A stretch of DNA of 64,000 nucleotides from Proteles cristata cristata (Eukaryota > Chordata > Mammalia > Carnivora > Hyaenidae), in NCBI GenBank assembly GCA_017311185.1, contig JAESUZ010002395.1, positions 310,001 through 374,000 of the forward strand, written 5' to 3'. Below the pieces are notes generated by a model. It searched no databases. It was not told the origin of the DNA and saw nothing but the letters and a program-made list of their open reading frames with translations. Positions 49,151-60,842 of this stretch are shown here, piece by piece. The position numbers were made by a program, and so were the translations under genes. Each line of letters starts with the position of its first letter. The stretch's first letter is position 1.

Positions 49151-49544
49151 TATCTTCCCCAGAATATCAGAATACCACATGTCAGGTGAGGAAGAAAAAT
49201 CTCAATCCATGCATTGTAATCAGACACAGTGAGGAGTGGGGCGCTTGAAGGCAGTGGGTAGGAACAGAGTCGTAATAATACAGACTTCCTCACTCTGGTT
49301 GTTGTAGTGTTAGACTTGTAGGACTTGTGGCGTTATTCTCATGGCCACACACACACATACACAGAACGTATTATCCCACAACATCTGTGAGGAAATCTGA
49401 GGTGAATTTAGCCAGCACACATTAATTTCATATCAGGTTGCCTGTTGCTATTTGAGGGACAGGAAAAGTGAGAAATCAAGAGATGAATGTGGGGAACACG
49501 TGCTATGTAGCACGTGCTACGGCTGGACACGTGTGGCCTATTGA

Positions 49545-49675
49545 GAAGCCAGAGGAGGAACACCCTCCACAGACTGTGAGAATGGAGGGGTCTCTGAGAA
49601 GACCTTGAAGGAGGTGGCCCCGAAACTATGTCTTGAATGATGAACAGGAATTAGCTGTAAGAGTGGGGTTGGTGC
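49545..49675 (-). repeat. L2 fragment
   Basis: TGAGAAGACCTTGAAGGAGG and AACTATGTCTTGAATGATGA match the reversed L2 segment (GAGGTGACATTTGAGC region). Confidence 0.5.
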
Positions 49676-49678
49676 CAG

Positions 49679-49761
49679 AGTGCCTGGGTGGCTCAGTCGG
49701 TTAAGCTCAGGTCATGATCTAACGGTTTGTTGGGGTCAAGTCCCACGTCAGGCTCTGTGCT
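49679..49761 (+). repeat. SINEC fragment, 3' part missing
   Basis: Only the head remains: it stops after GTCAGGCTCTGTGCTTCTCC with no CT-rich part or tail, and has an internal deletion. It sits at the edge of an L2-like segment. Confidence 0.7.
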
Positions 49762-50005
49762 TCTCCAGCAAGTCACCTGCAGCATCAAGTTGGTGGGAGG
49801 CCAAGTTTCCAGTTGTTTCTCATAGATTCCAGTTTATCCTCACTGGTTTACCCAGGTTTGTCCTTTTTCTGACCAGCTCCACATCTGCTTTTCTTCCTGG
49901 CTGTGCTCTGGTGACTCAGGCCCTAACAGCAGAGGAAATAGCCTTACATAGACATCTCAGTGAGCTGCCATTGTTGCTTGAGGTCCTATAATCAATCCTT
50001 TATAT

Positions 50006-50213
50006 CAGGGTTTCTCAGTCTCATTACTGTTAACACCTGGGGTGGATAATTCTGTTATGTGAGGCTGTCCTGTGCATTGTCAAGCTTAGCAGCACTGTCG
50101 AGGCCTTGATCTGTTATATACTAGCAACAACTGCCCCTTAGTTATGCTTGTAAAATATGTGTCCACATGTTGCCAAATGTCCCTTCGGGCCAGGTTACCC
50201 CTACTGAGAACTG
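50006..50213 (-). mobile_element. MER20 (hAT-Charlie remnant)
   Basis: CAGGGTTTCTCAGTCTCATT, GGCTGTCCTGTGCATTGTCA, TTGCCAAATGTCCCTTCGGG and TACTGAGAACTGCC follow the MER20 consensus in reverse. MER20 copies are known to be used as regulatory elements in some mammals. Confidence 0.85.
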
Positions 50214-50540
50214 CCATTCCACATACTTGATGGTACTTCTGCTCCTGTGATGTGACCCTGAGTGATATCCTCACCTTTATCAAACACTCTGAATTAACTC
50301 GGATCTCTCTCCTTATTCTCCTCCATTGATCAGTGTGGGTATTTGTGTCAGTACCATGCTTTTTTAAGTTATGACAGTTTTAAAGCAGGAAAAGAAAACC
50401 CATTGTACAGCTCTGTTTTTAACATTAACTTGGCATTTTTCACATATTGATTCACTCATATATGAGGTAACCCTGATTAATCTGTAGTCATCTCCAACCT
50501 GGAACATCCTGTTTATGTATTCGTATAGAGAATGGGTTTT

Positions 50541-50902
50541 TATTCTTATTGATTTGAGAGGGGGTAAGGGGTAGAAGGAGAGAGAAACTTAAGCAGGCTC
50601 CTCGCTTAGCACGGAGCCCAGTTCAGGGCTTGATATCATGGATAGTGAGATCATGACCTGAGCTGAAATCAAGAGTTAGATGCGCATGTATATAATTATT
50701 ATATATTATTATATATATAATTATGTGCATATATATATATATATAATTTACTTCTTGAGAGAGAGAGAGGAGAGGGAATGAGAGAGGAGGGGGCAGAGAC
50801 AGAGGGAATCCGGAGCAGGCTCTGCACCATCAGTGCAGAGCCCGACACGGGGCTCAAACTCATGAACTGTGAAATCATGACCTGAGCCAAAATCAGGAGT
50901 CC
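50541..50902 (-). repeat. Nested pair of reverse SINEC copies
   Basis: Two reverse SINE bodies (about 50541-50685 and 50745-50902) are separated by an AT-rich microsatellite. GAGAATGGGTTTTTA lies outside both ends, at 50527 and near 50905. Both copies lack the normal 5' head that would read GAGCCACCCAGGCGCC. One SINE inserted in another is the simplest reading. Confidence 0.7.
50686..50744. repeat. (TA)n-rich microsatellite
   Basis: ATTATTATATATT and ATATATATAT units between two reverse SINE bodies; probably grown from a SINE tail. Confidence 0.85.
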
Positions 50903-50957
50903 TGAGAATGGGTTTTTAAACTGGAGTTCCTGACTCCCTGGAAGCTATATATAAAAC

Positions 50958-51005
50958 TGTGTGTGTGCTTCTGTGTGTGTGTGTGCGTGTGTGTGTGTGT
51001 GTGTG
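50958..51005. repeat. (TG)n microsatellite
   Basis: TG repeats interrupted by CTTC and a single C. Confidence 0.92.
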
Positions 51006-51918
51006 GCCAGAGATGCTATAAAGAGTGATCACTCTAAGCCATAACAATTCTAAATCACCCCACCTTTTCAGAATCTCCCACAAAGCACCTGGCAGGCAAG
51101 TCAAGGTGGACAGTTCACAGGAAAGATGAACTCATGGCACGCATAGAACCCCTTCTCTGAAATCTGTGAGAGAAGCTCTCAAGAGTAACATAATCAGGGA
51201 CTCTCTCCCCAGGTCTGGCTGGCCAGGATATGAACAGCGACAGAGACCTCTTTTCCCGCGTGACCAAGGGTGACCAAGAATCCAGAGTGTGCACCTCAGG
51301 GGGCCAGGAGCACACACCCACAAACAGGGCACCAGACCTCCTGCTCTAACAGGCAAGGCCATCATGAAGCATCGTATCATATGTTCCTCGCTTATTTATT
51401 ATTTATACTCCACCTGCTTCCAAAGGGATGTGACTTTTCAATGAAAAGCTCAGCTATGCAAGAACTCTACAACCTATACATCGAATGTCAAAGGGCAAGA
51501 GCCAAGAAGGACAAGAGGCAATAGGAGGAAGGGATGGAACAATTATAGAGTAACTATACCAGAAAGCAGTGGCTTAGCATCCCACATCCTGTCCTCCAAT
51601 AGGGACAAAAGAAAGAAAGACTACACAGTGGCATGCAGTTCCCTTAGGTAGTAAAAGGAAACAGATCACCAGGAGATGCATTGGCGACCACCCTGGAATT
51701 ATGGCCTCTTTGGCCAGAAGAGAGCTAGGCAAGAGGAAGACAATGGGGGAGTTCCTTCCCAAACATCCAGCTCCTGCAGAGATGTGTCCATTTAAAAAGC
51801 ACTAATTTTCTAGTATCTAACAGTAAGTCACTTTACCTTGTAGAATTTTACTCATCAAATAAGCACTGGGCACCTAATCTGGCCAGATTCTGTACTGAGG
51901 GTTTAAAATTAAGAGTAA

Positions 51919-52113
51919 AGGGGCACCTGGGTGGCTCAGTTGTTTCATCATCCGACTCTTGATTTCAACTCAAGTTGCAATATCACAGTTCATGAAATCG
52001 AGACCTGCCTCAGGTTCTACAGTGGCAGGGCAGAGGCTGCCTGGGATTCTTTCTCTCCCTCTGCCCCTCCCTCATGCTTTCTCTCTCAAAATACATAAAT
52101 AAACTTAAAAAAA
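51919..52113 (+). repeat. SINEC copy splitting an L2 element
   Basis: Forward, moderately diverged, flanked by AAATTAAGAGT / AAATTAAGAAT. Followed 17 bases later by another copy. Confidence 0.85.
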
Positions 52114-52130
52114 ATTAAATTAAGAATGAT

Positions 52131-52354
52131 GGGGCGCCTGGGTGGCTCAGTTGATTAAGTGTCCGACTTTGGATCAGGTCATGATCTCACGGTTCGTGGG
52201 TTTGAGCCCCACATCAGGCTCTATGCTGACAGTTCAGAGCCTGGAGCCTGCTTCAGATTCTGTGTCTCTCCTTCTCTCTGCTAACCCCATGCTCAAGCTC
52301 TGTTTCTCTCTGTTTCTCAATAATAAATAAACATTAAAAAAATGAAAAAAACAA
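52131..52354 (+). repeat. SINEC copy splitting an L2 element
   Basis: Forward, head GGGGCGCCTGGGTGGC, flanked by AAGAATGA direct repeats. Inserted at the right edge of the previous SINE's target site. Confidence 0.87.
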
Positions 52355-52807
52355 AGAATGAGAACTTGGCCCCTTCCTTTAGGAAGCTCACACTCAAGGA
52401 AGGTAGATGTGAGCAAACAGTTGGAATGAGCCTTGGTGGGTGTCCCAGCGAAGGGATTACATCAAGCATGGAAGCACAGAAGGGAGCCACAAACTTCACT
52501 TGGGAGGAATGTGAGTGCCTGGGAGCCCAGGATGGGACAGAGGCGAGCTCCCAGCTGAGGGCCTCGTATGGGGAAAGAGAGTGTGGAGCCGGGTAGCCAG
52601 TGTGGGCAGGAGGGTACAAGGTGGTATGTAGTTACATCGTGAAGGGCCTTTTAGGTGAGGCCAAAGCATCTGGGCTATCGTGTGAGAAGCATCCGAGATG
52701 TCCAAGCAGGGAGTGATGAGTTCACGTTGTGGGTTTTGTGTGTTTGCTGAACATCCTTAAATCCATATTCAGAAAACTTGGGGAGAGTCCAAACTTGGTC
52801 AACTAAG

Positions 52808-53035
52808 GGGTGCCTCGGTGGCTCAGTCGGTTGAATGTCCAACTCCTGATTTCAGCTCAGATCATGATCTCACAGTTCATGAGTTCGAGCCCTGCGATGG
52901 GCTCTGTGCTGATAGCATGGAATCTGCTTGGGATTCTCTCTCTTGTTTGTCTCTCTCTCCCCCATCCACGTGTGCATATGCTCCCTCTGTCAAAATAAAT
53001 AAACTTTTAACAATAAATGAATAAAAATAAAACTT
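52808..53035 (+). repeat. SINEC copy
   Basis: Forward copy. The direct repeat TTGGTCAAC flanks both ends (near 52795 and 53040). The tail contains repeated AATAAA units. Confidence 0.87.
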
Positions 53036-53524
53036 TAAATTTGGTCAACAAAGCCTCACTTATAACAACAAAGCGCTGAAACAAGAGCATCTCATACAAG
53101 TTCAATGTTCTTTTGTAAACCAGAACTGTGTGTCCTTCCTCAACACAAAACAGATAGCAAGGGATTCGGGCTCAGCAATCCTCTTAGGTACCACTGAGAA
53201 GAGAAGTAAAGTCTGCAGTGGGGGGCTGTTTCCAAGAATAAATCGAGGAGTTTGGGAAGGAAAAAAAAAAAGATGCATTTGGAAGCCACCTAAAAATATA
53301 TTCCGCGCTGAAGGACACATAGATACTTTCTGCTTCTCTGTAGTTAAAAGAACAGCAACCAAAAATATGCCCTGTTCCCATTAGTGCTGCAGGTTTCTAA
53401 TGGGATAAAAAGCTAAAGGCAGCACAACTGAGTGAGCCCAGAATGGATAGGGACTAAGAAAAGCAGTTCCAGGCAGAGTCCAGTGTTTTGTGGGAATTTT
53501 GGACAGGAAATGTACCTGTTATTG

Positions 53525-53706
53525 TTTTTTTTTTTTTTTTTTTAAGAGCAAGGGGGTTAGAGAGAATCTAAAGCAGGCTCCATGCTCAGTGAAGAGCTCC
53601 ACACAGGGCTCGATCCCACGACCCTGGGATCATGACCTGAGCAGACCGTGACTGGAGTAGAAACCAAGAGTTGGACATTTAACTGACTGAGCCATCCTGG
53701 TGCCCC
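53525..53706 (-). repeat. Older carnivore tRNA-type SINE
   Basis: Reverse, with a different middle (CCCACGACCCTGGGATCATG) from the other copies and a short GA part. It looks like an older SINEC subfamily. Direct repeat GAAATGTACCTGTT / GAAATACACCTATT. Confidence 0.75.
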
Positions 53707-55086
53707 AGAAATACACCTATTCTAAGAGTGGGGGAGAAGCAAAGCCTAGGAGGCTAGGAAGAAGTAAGAAGTCACAGAGCACAGCTCTTCCTGCTCTCTG
53801 TGGGGAGAAAGAGGGGATCACTCAATTTTGCTCTGCCCCTGACAATCACCAGATACCTTCTTCCAGGACAAGTCTCAGCAGTCTCCCGTTCAGAGCCCAT
53901 GGTCCTTTACCTACTTCACCAGCCTAGACTGTGCTCATTTCATGTGTTCTGGGCCTGAAGCATCTGGTCGGAAATAGGACATATTTCTATAGTTTGAACA
54001 TACAGGCAATTTATGATACCAGAAAGCAGGAGTGGGCTGCAAAGCACCAGCACATTCTATGGCTATCAAGACCCTGGAGTGTCAATCCCGAGCATTCATC
54101 GTGATATGATACAGGAAGTCCTCCCTAACAGAGCTGAGTGATGTCATGCATTTGTTTGCCTTTTCAAAATTTAGAAGTGATTTATTCTCTCTCTGCTCTT
54201 TTATTATTATTTTTAAATTCATGTTCTCTCGGCTCTGAGAACCAATCGTTGGTGGTCTCCCATGGCTTTTATGACTCTCCCACAACTATGTGTCTGGCTA
54301 CTTTGCCTGTGACCATTCAACACTTCAGATCTCCCAGAATCCCTTGCAGAGATACATGTTCCTCAGAGCTTCTGACTCCACTGGCAGAAACAAAATCGCT
54401 CTCTCCTTGGAGCTTGCCTCCTATACTCTCTGACCCCATTTGGACTGGGATGCCAAGACCAAGTTTTGAAAATGGCTATGAAGAAAGGAAAAGTACTTAG
54501 AGAAGAAACTCCAGTCTGAAAGTCATTGTGCCCCTAGACAAGCTGGTGGATGAGACACATTCTGCCACGGTCCATTCTCTTCCTGACCCTCCTGTCTCAT
54601 TTGGGACAAATGTCCCATGTTCTCTATGCCTCTCTAAGGCTCAGTTCTTCTTTCTCCTGGATTCTACACCCAGGTTTATCTGTTACCACTTTCCATGTTC
54701 CAAACCGTCGCTGAAGCCCCACCTTCCATCACACCAGCTGCTGCTTCATTGTCTCACACCCTGATTTCCATTATTGAATCTAGTGGTGAAGTGGCCCAGC
54801 TGTGAAAAACCCTTCTGATGGCAGATATTTGCAGGGGGGTGGGGGTGGGGGATCATGAAAATTAGAGACATTTACTGATAACTGACCCATAGTGGTCCTG
54901 ACAATTATGGAACCAACAGCCACCACCAGATGGTGTTTGCATTCAGTATGGCTCAACTGAATGCTTTATTTTAGGCAATGATGATCCTTCCTAAGTTTTC
55001 CTAACGTCCTAATGTTTCATATAGGATTGTGTATTTGAGTAAAAGAGAAGTAATAAACATACAGGGTATGTTAAATAATACATTAA
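53707..55086. other. Intergenic, no recognised feature
   Basis: 1.4 kb. A G-rich run is at 54834-54850. The 120-codon open frame at 54138-54500 has no recognisable content. Confidence 0.5.
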
Positions 55087-55304
55087 ATTTTTTTAATGTT
55101 TATTTATTTTTGAGATACAGAGAGAGACAGAGCATGAGTGGAGGAGGGGTAGAGAGAGAGGGAGACACAGGATCCAAAGCAGGCTCCAGGCTCTGAGCTG
55201 TCAGTGCAGAGCCCGACACGGGACTCCAACCCACAAACCTGTGAGATCATGACCTGAGCTGAAGCTGGACACTCTACCGACTGAGCCCCCAAGGCAGGCA
55301 CCCC
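55087..55304 (-). repeat. SINEC copy
   Basis: Reverse copy with target repeat TAAATAATACA / TAAATAGTACA. A small insertion disturbs the 5' head (GCCCCCAAGGCAGGCACCCC). Confidence 0.87.
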
Positions 55305-55624
55305 TAAATAGTACACCTTAAATCTATGACAAATCTAAGATCGATTTGTGCTAATTTGCATTTTTTCCAGTTTTATTCTTTATTAAATCAAGTTGACCTA
55401 GACCTTTTTTCCCCCCTACAATCTTTAAATTAATTCAAATTCCTTTATGGTAACACAAGTTATACACAAGTGCCAGATTAAACTAAAGGCCCCTCTAAGT
55501 CCCAACACTAATAACAAATGGCTTTTTCCCAAGCACGGATACACACCCTTATGACTCTGGTCTGTTACATAGTTTTACAATAATGCATAAATAGGTACCC
55601 TTAGTAAGTGTGCAATGCTGCATT

Positions 55625-55922
55625 CTTTTCTTTTTTAAAATTTAAATTCAAGTTAGTTAACATATAGTGTAATAATGGTTTCAGGAGAATTTAGCGATTC
55701 AACACTTATATATGATACCCAGTGCTCATCCCAACAAGCGCCCTCCTTAATGCCCATCCCTCATCTAGCCCATACCCCCACCCAACACCCCACCAGCAAC
55801 CCTCAGTTTGTTCTCTGTATTTAAGAGTCTCTTATGGTTTCCCTTCCTCTCTGTTTTTATCTTCTTTTTCCTTCCCTTCCCCTGTGTTCATCTGTTTTGT
55901 TTCTTAATTTCCACATAGGAGT
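55625..55922 (-). mobile_element. Carnivore L1 3' UTR fragment
   Basis: On the reverse strand this reads as the 3' UTR of a carnivore L1, ending in an A-rich tail (TTCTTTTCTTTTTTAAAATT on the + strand near 55625). Recognisable pieces are TTAGTTAACATATAGTGTAA, CAACCCTCAGTTTGTTCTCT and AGAGTCTCTTATGGTTTCCC. About 300 bases, strongly 5'-truncated; no ORF2 remains. Confidence 0.82.
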
Positions 55923-56291
55923 GTAATCCCGTGATGGACAAAGAAGGCTGCTTCTGCTGCTAAAGCAAACATCCGGTGTGTGCCTCCTGCACTCTTTCCC
56001 CATTCCTTCCTGGTCACAGAGCCCCAATTCCCTTTGCAGAACCTCACTTCATGCCTCCCTGACAGGACTCCTGCTCAGGATGACTGACCTGATCTGCCAT
56101 AAACAAAGGGCGGTAACAGTACCTTAAATGGGCCAAGTGGGCTTTCCTTCAGCAAAGTAAAGGAAAACAACAGTAGGAAACAACTGACCCAAAATTAACT
56201 AATAATTAATAAATAAATGAATGCCAACAAGCTGTGCATTAATTCTGGCGATCTAGACCTTCATGCTTGGCCTGGTTCCTCTCTTGTCTTT

Positions 56292-56506
56292 TCTTTTTTT
56301 AAAAATGTTTTATTTATGTTTGAGCAAGACAGAGACAGAGTGGAAGCAGGGGAGGGGCAGAGAGAGAGGGAGACACAGAATCCGAAGCAGGCTCTGGGCT
56401 CTGAGCTGTCAGCACAGAGCCCAATGCAGGGCTCAAACCCACAAACTGTGAGATCATGACCTGGGCCGAAGTTGGACACTTGACCAACTGAGCCACCCAG
56501 GCGCCC
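56292..56506 (-). repeat. SINEC copy
   Basis: Reverse near-consensus copy ending in GCCACCCAGGCGCCCC. The direct repeat CTCTCTTGTC is found on both sides. Confidence 0.9.
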
Positions 56507-56647
56507 CTCTCTTGTCCTTTCTAAGGCCTAGAAAACTACCCAGTAAAGTACCTATTCAATCCCCTCCACCTCCTTTTTTATTCTCCTTTAGTCTGCAGGA
56601 CAAAAAGCCTGAATTACCATTTCTTACCTCAGAAAATGGTAAACTGG

Positions 56648-56932
56648 GGACACCTGGGTGGCTCAGTCGGTTAAGTGTCTGACTCTGGGTTTCAGCTCTG
56701 GCCATGATCTCATGGTGTGTGGGTTCGAGCACGGCATGGGGCTCCATGCTGACAGTGCAGAGCCTGCTTGGGATCCTCTCTCTCCCTCTCTCTGATCTTC
56801 CCCGGCTCCATGCTGACAGTGCAGAGCCTGCTTGGGATCCTCTCTCTCCCTCTCTCTGATCTTCCCCGGCTCTTGCTCTCACTCTTTCTCCCTTTCTCTC
56901 AAAATACATAAATAAACTCTTCAAAAATGGTG
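56648..56932 (+). repeat. SINEC copy with internal 64-bp tandem duplication
   Basis: Forward copy of 285 bases, longer than its neighbours because bases 56740-56803 recur without change at 56804-56867. AAATGGTAAACTG / AAATGGTGAGCTG flank the element. Confidence 0.88.
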
Positions 56933-58648
56933 AGCTGTCGACATTTCAAGAAAAGGAAGCCTTGGAAGACATCATTTTAGACCAAGAGGTCTTTGGGGAG
57001 GGTTGGGTGTGCTCCTTGAGAAAACAGGAAGCGGTGATAGATGCTTCCAGCACATCACAGAATCTCCCTGTTGTTCTTCCAGAAGGCTTCCCCTGAAGGG
57101 ACGATCAAAGGACTGAGGGTAACACTTGACATGTGCCTGTGGAGATCTTCAGCACGAGTACCCCACTCATTTTGTGGTCAGGAGGGTTGAATCCGCCCAA
57201 GGCCCTCCATCATGCCCTTGCAGGTGCCTTGTGAGGGTAACCCCGCAGAACGTGGCCGGTGGCCATGTTGGCGGGGTGCCCCAGGCCTGGCTGTGCACAG
57301 TTGAGGGCCACTGAGGGCCTTCCCCACAGGAAACCCAGGGAAGAGCTTTCTCCTTGTCCCCTCTGAGGAGGCTCTGGCTCCCTGCACCTCTCACCCTTCT
57401 AGACAAAAGGGGGATGAAATTGAATCAACTGTGGCCAGAGGCAAAAGTATCCTTAAGCTAGAAGCATCTGGGTTGTTGAGGGTCCGACTTCCAGCTCTGG
57501 TCTGAATCTCATGGTTTGTGAGTTCGAGCCCTGCATTGGGCTCTGTGCTGTTAGCTCAGAGCCTGCTTCTGACCTTCCGTTCCCACTCTCTCTGCCCCTC
57601 TCCCTCTAGTACCCTCTCTCTTAAAAATGAATAAATGTTAAAAAAAAAAAAAGAAAGAAAGAAAGAAAAAAGAAGTCCCCTGGAGCTGGGAAAGTTCAAG
57701 CTTCAGGACCTGGTATGAAACCAGCCCCTTCTATTCTCATAGTAAACAACGATTCGCGTTTAGACCTAAATCGATAATGTTCTTTTACATTTTGTTTTTC
57801 ATAAAACAGTCCCTCCAAATCCCATAGACATTGGGCTCTACAAAACTTGGATCTAACCTGAGTGCCTTACAAACAGGAAAGAGAAAATGAGGAAGTGCTC
57901 AGTTCTCGGCACAAAATTAAAAGCAGAGAATGATTTTTGCTTTTGAAATGAAAGAGAATTGTAACCAGGGTGTGTCAGGGCACTCCCTGCTTTCTGTCCC
58001 ATGGGGGATGTCCCTCATTACCTATTGGGGCGGGGGAGTGTGACCCCCGTGAGCAGAGAAACAGCCTCAGGGTCCCTGGGGCTGGAGGAATTGTCTGAGG
58101 TCAGAAATCGGCTCCTTCTAGCGCTAAGGACCCCTTGCTGCCAGGTGACCAGGAAACAGGTGCTTCCTCTTTGGAAGGACCTCCCCGCCCATCCTCCTCA
58201 GGAGGAGCCTCTCTGAACTCCGCAGGGCACTTTACTGAAGGTTCAGGAAGGTGTCCTACGGCAGACAGCAGAGGCCTATAGATTAGCCGGAAGAAATGGC
58301 TTTATTTAACTAACATTGTTCCTTGCCTTCTGCATGATTAGGTGGTGAAAAACAGTATCCCAGAGATCGGGCCTGCAGGGATGTCCAACACGGGCATGTT
58401 TTGTTCTTGCCTAGGGCAGCGGCCAGTTTATGCTGTGCTCCTGGGGGAATTAGAAAAATTAAGCTCTCCCCTCTCTCTAGATGGTGCTGCAGGTACTTAC
58501 TACCTGAGTTGGGAGGTGCAGCATGGCTGGAATTTTCCTTGAACTGATGAGGGAGCATAAAGCACTCCCCCCCCCCATATGTGTGACATTCCTCAGGCGC
58601 TCCCAGCTACCCAAGGACAATGGAAGGGAAAGAAAACCAATGGTTAAC
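56933..58648. other. Intergenic, one SINE, otherwise nothing recognised
   Basis: Apart from the SINE at 57463-57672, this is unassigned DNA. Bases 57180-57390 are GC-rich with several CpGs but contain no gene structure that I can defend. Confidence 0.5.
57463..57672 (+). repeat. SINEC copy with (GAAA)n tail
   Basis: Forward, with a deletion in the head after GCATCTGGGTTG. The tail runs into GAAA units to 57672. Confidence 0.8.
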
Positions 58649-59245
58649 TGATAGAGAACACAGTCACACAAGACCTGAGTCTTCACCAGTTCACAAATAC
58701 CTTAGTAAATTCTAAGAAAAAGGCAATCGCAGCAATAGCCTAATCTCCAGAAACCGACAGGCTCAGTTTCCTGGAGCCCCTCACATCAGCCTCCCCTCTA
58801 TAGCTGATGTGGGAACAAAAGCAAGAAGGAAAGGGTCGGTAAAATGAAACTTCTTTATAACCTACAGCCCATTGACAAACACTTGAGGCAAATACACAGT
58901 GGAACCTTTCTCCAGGAACCCCTACCGTCCTAATGTTAATGCCTTACTAGAGAAAAAACAACCTGAACTTGACACTAGCAAGGCCACTTGTATCTTCGAA
59001 GTCGTCTTTAGCATATGAAAGTTCCCCTGGAGGCCTCCCTTTTGATTTTACCGCCCCAGCTCCACACCAAATAACCAGTCAGTCTCCACACCCCTGTGCA
59101 GCTCTTTGTGCCCATGAATCCTGTCCCTGTGTTTTAGTAAAATCACCTTTTGCATCAAAGACGTCTTCAAGAATCCTTTCTTGGCCATCGGCTCTGAGCC
59201 CCCACCGCTCCAAAATCCCACGAAAATCATGCCATCAACTCACTG
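58649..59245 (+). mobile_element. Probable solo LTR of an endogenous retrovirus
   Basis: The region starts TGATAGAGAACACAG. It contains AACTTCTTTATAACCTACAG and later TGTTTTAGTAAAATCACC (poly(A)-signal-like), followed by CAAAGACGTCTTCAAG and CTTTCTTGGCCATCGGCTCT, an ending that I associate with carnivore retroviral LTRs. No gag, pol or env coding lies on either side. The boundaries and family are not certain, and I could not find a clean target-site repeat. Confidence 0.45.
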
Positions 59246-60433
59246 ATACTCAGAGTGTAAATGACCCCACCTGTTCTGGGGCCTGAGGTCTCCTAGCCTC
59301 ACAAGGCTTCTGTAGCTCCTTACCTGTCCTCCCTTGGATACAACCCCACCCCAGGGGGGATGAGTCTGCAGGGGCACTGCGAACGCAGTCTCCTGGACCC
59401 CTGTGAGAGGTGCCTCTCTGTTCCATTCTGTTCCATGCACGAAAGAGAATCACTTGGCTTCCCCACCACTGATGGCTCAAACTACCTTATGATCACCTGG
59501 GAGCAAACAACTCACCCAAGAATTCTTGCATTCTTCTGAAATCAATACGGTCCTGTTTCAGACAAAGATTACTATTAGCAATCATTTGACCCTGCTCAGA
59601 GCAAAGATAATTCTGGCGTTATTACCTGGCAGGAAACAGCACCACCTGCAAAGAGTTTTGCTTTGATAGCAAATCTCCAGCTGCAAATAAACACAGAGCA
59701 GAAGTTTTAGCACATGACACCACAAAATGTTTTTAGGGTTTAGCAGGAGAAAAAAGCTCCGGTCCCTTCTACGTCCCAACGATTCACATCATCCTGCCCC
59801 GAAACAGCTACTTTCCATGCTCTTAAATATATGTCGCATTTGCTATGGAGTGTGGAAACTGTAAGGTAGCTGTCCATTAGCTATTGCTATGGTAATACAA
59901 CGTCAACTCAAAGGCACACGAGCATCAGGGTTTATTTCTCCCTGGTGTGTCTGCAGATCCGCCAGGGTTGAACTGATCTAGGCAGGGCTCAGCTGGACCA
60001 GACTCCAAGCTCCTTCGCCACCGGACACTTATCTTCCTGGTCCAGCAGCTCTGTGAGGCATGTTGTCCTCATGGTGAAAAGTGGGAGTGTAAGTGAATGA
60101 GCTCACCCATAAAAACACATTTCAAGCCTCCATTCGTGTTGTATCTGTGAATATCCCAGTGGCCGAAGCAACTCACCTGGCCAAGCCCAAATCAAGTAAC
60201 CAAGCCCATGATCAGTGAGACAGAAAAATATATTCTTGCCTCTCGTGGAAGGAACACCAAGTTCTGTGGCAAATGGTACACAGAAAACGGTGAAGAATTG
60301 AAGTAATAAGCCATCCACCATAGGGAGGCAGGAGAAAGGGAAAGGTGGCAAAAGAAATATGATTTTTAGGGATTGGCTTTGAGCCAGGTACTAGGCTGTG
60401 TGTTTCAGGCTCAAAATTCTACTTAACAAGGCT
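59246..60433. other. Intergenic; probable ancient repeat at about 59870-60310
   Basis: GCTATTGCTATGGTAATACA, GGCAGGGCTCAGCTGGACCA and CACCTGGCCAAGCCCAAATC recall a widespread old mammalian repeat whose family I cannot assign. The rest is featureless. Confidence 0.4.
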
Positions 60434-60632
60434 CTGTCGGTTAAGCGACCGGCTTCAGCTCAGCTTACCATCTCACAGTTTCTGAGTTTGAGCCCCGCGT
60501 TCAGGCTCTGTGCTGACAGTTCAGAGCCTGGAGCCTGTTTCAGATTCTGTGTCTCCCTCTCTTTCTCTCTGCCCCTCCCCTGCTTGTGCTATGTCTCTCA
60601 GAAATGAATAAACCTTAGAAAAAATTTTTAAT
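60434..60632 (+). repeat. SINEC copy, 5'-truncated
   Basis: Starts inside the tRNA-like part (CTGTCGGTTAAGCGACCGGC) and is otherwise near consensus through the A-rich end. Confidence 0.82.
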
Positions 60633-60658
60633 GGTCACAAGAACCCTTTATTAAAAAT

Positions 60659-60842
60659 GGGGGCACTTGGGTGGCTCAGTCAGTTGAATGTCTGGCTCCT
60701 GATTTCGGCTCAGGTCATGATTCCAGAGTCATGGGATAGAGCCATGCATCTGGCTCCATGCTAAGTGTGGAGCTTGCTTTGATTCTGTCTCTCTCTCTCC
60801 ACCATTCCTCCCTCTCTCTCTTAAAAAAAAAAAAAAAAAAAG
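60659..60842 (+). repeat. SINEC copy
   Basis: Forward, 25 bases after the previous copy. Variant with the shortened middle (GTGTGGAGCTTGC) and a tail of about 19 A. Confidence 0.83.

Larger units (their letters stand above)
51850..52730 (-). repeat. L2 element split by two SINEs
   Basis: AAGCACTGGGCACCTAATCT and CAGATTCTGTACTGAGGGTT precede the SINEs at 51919 and 52131. TAGGAAGCTCACACTCAAGG, GGGAGGAATGTGAGTGCC and GTGAAGGGCCTTTTAGGTG follow in the order expected of one reverse L2 copy. Confidence 0.65.

Noticed and set aside
54138..54764. Two open frames of 120 and 78 codons that looked gene-like
   Set aside because: No homology, no splice signals of note, no start context and no CpG island. 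The length is compatible with chance in this composition.
56556..56924. 122-codon reverse frame
   Set aside because: It is a translation of a SINE with an internal duplication; the Glu/Arg-rich repeats are the CT tract read backwards.
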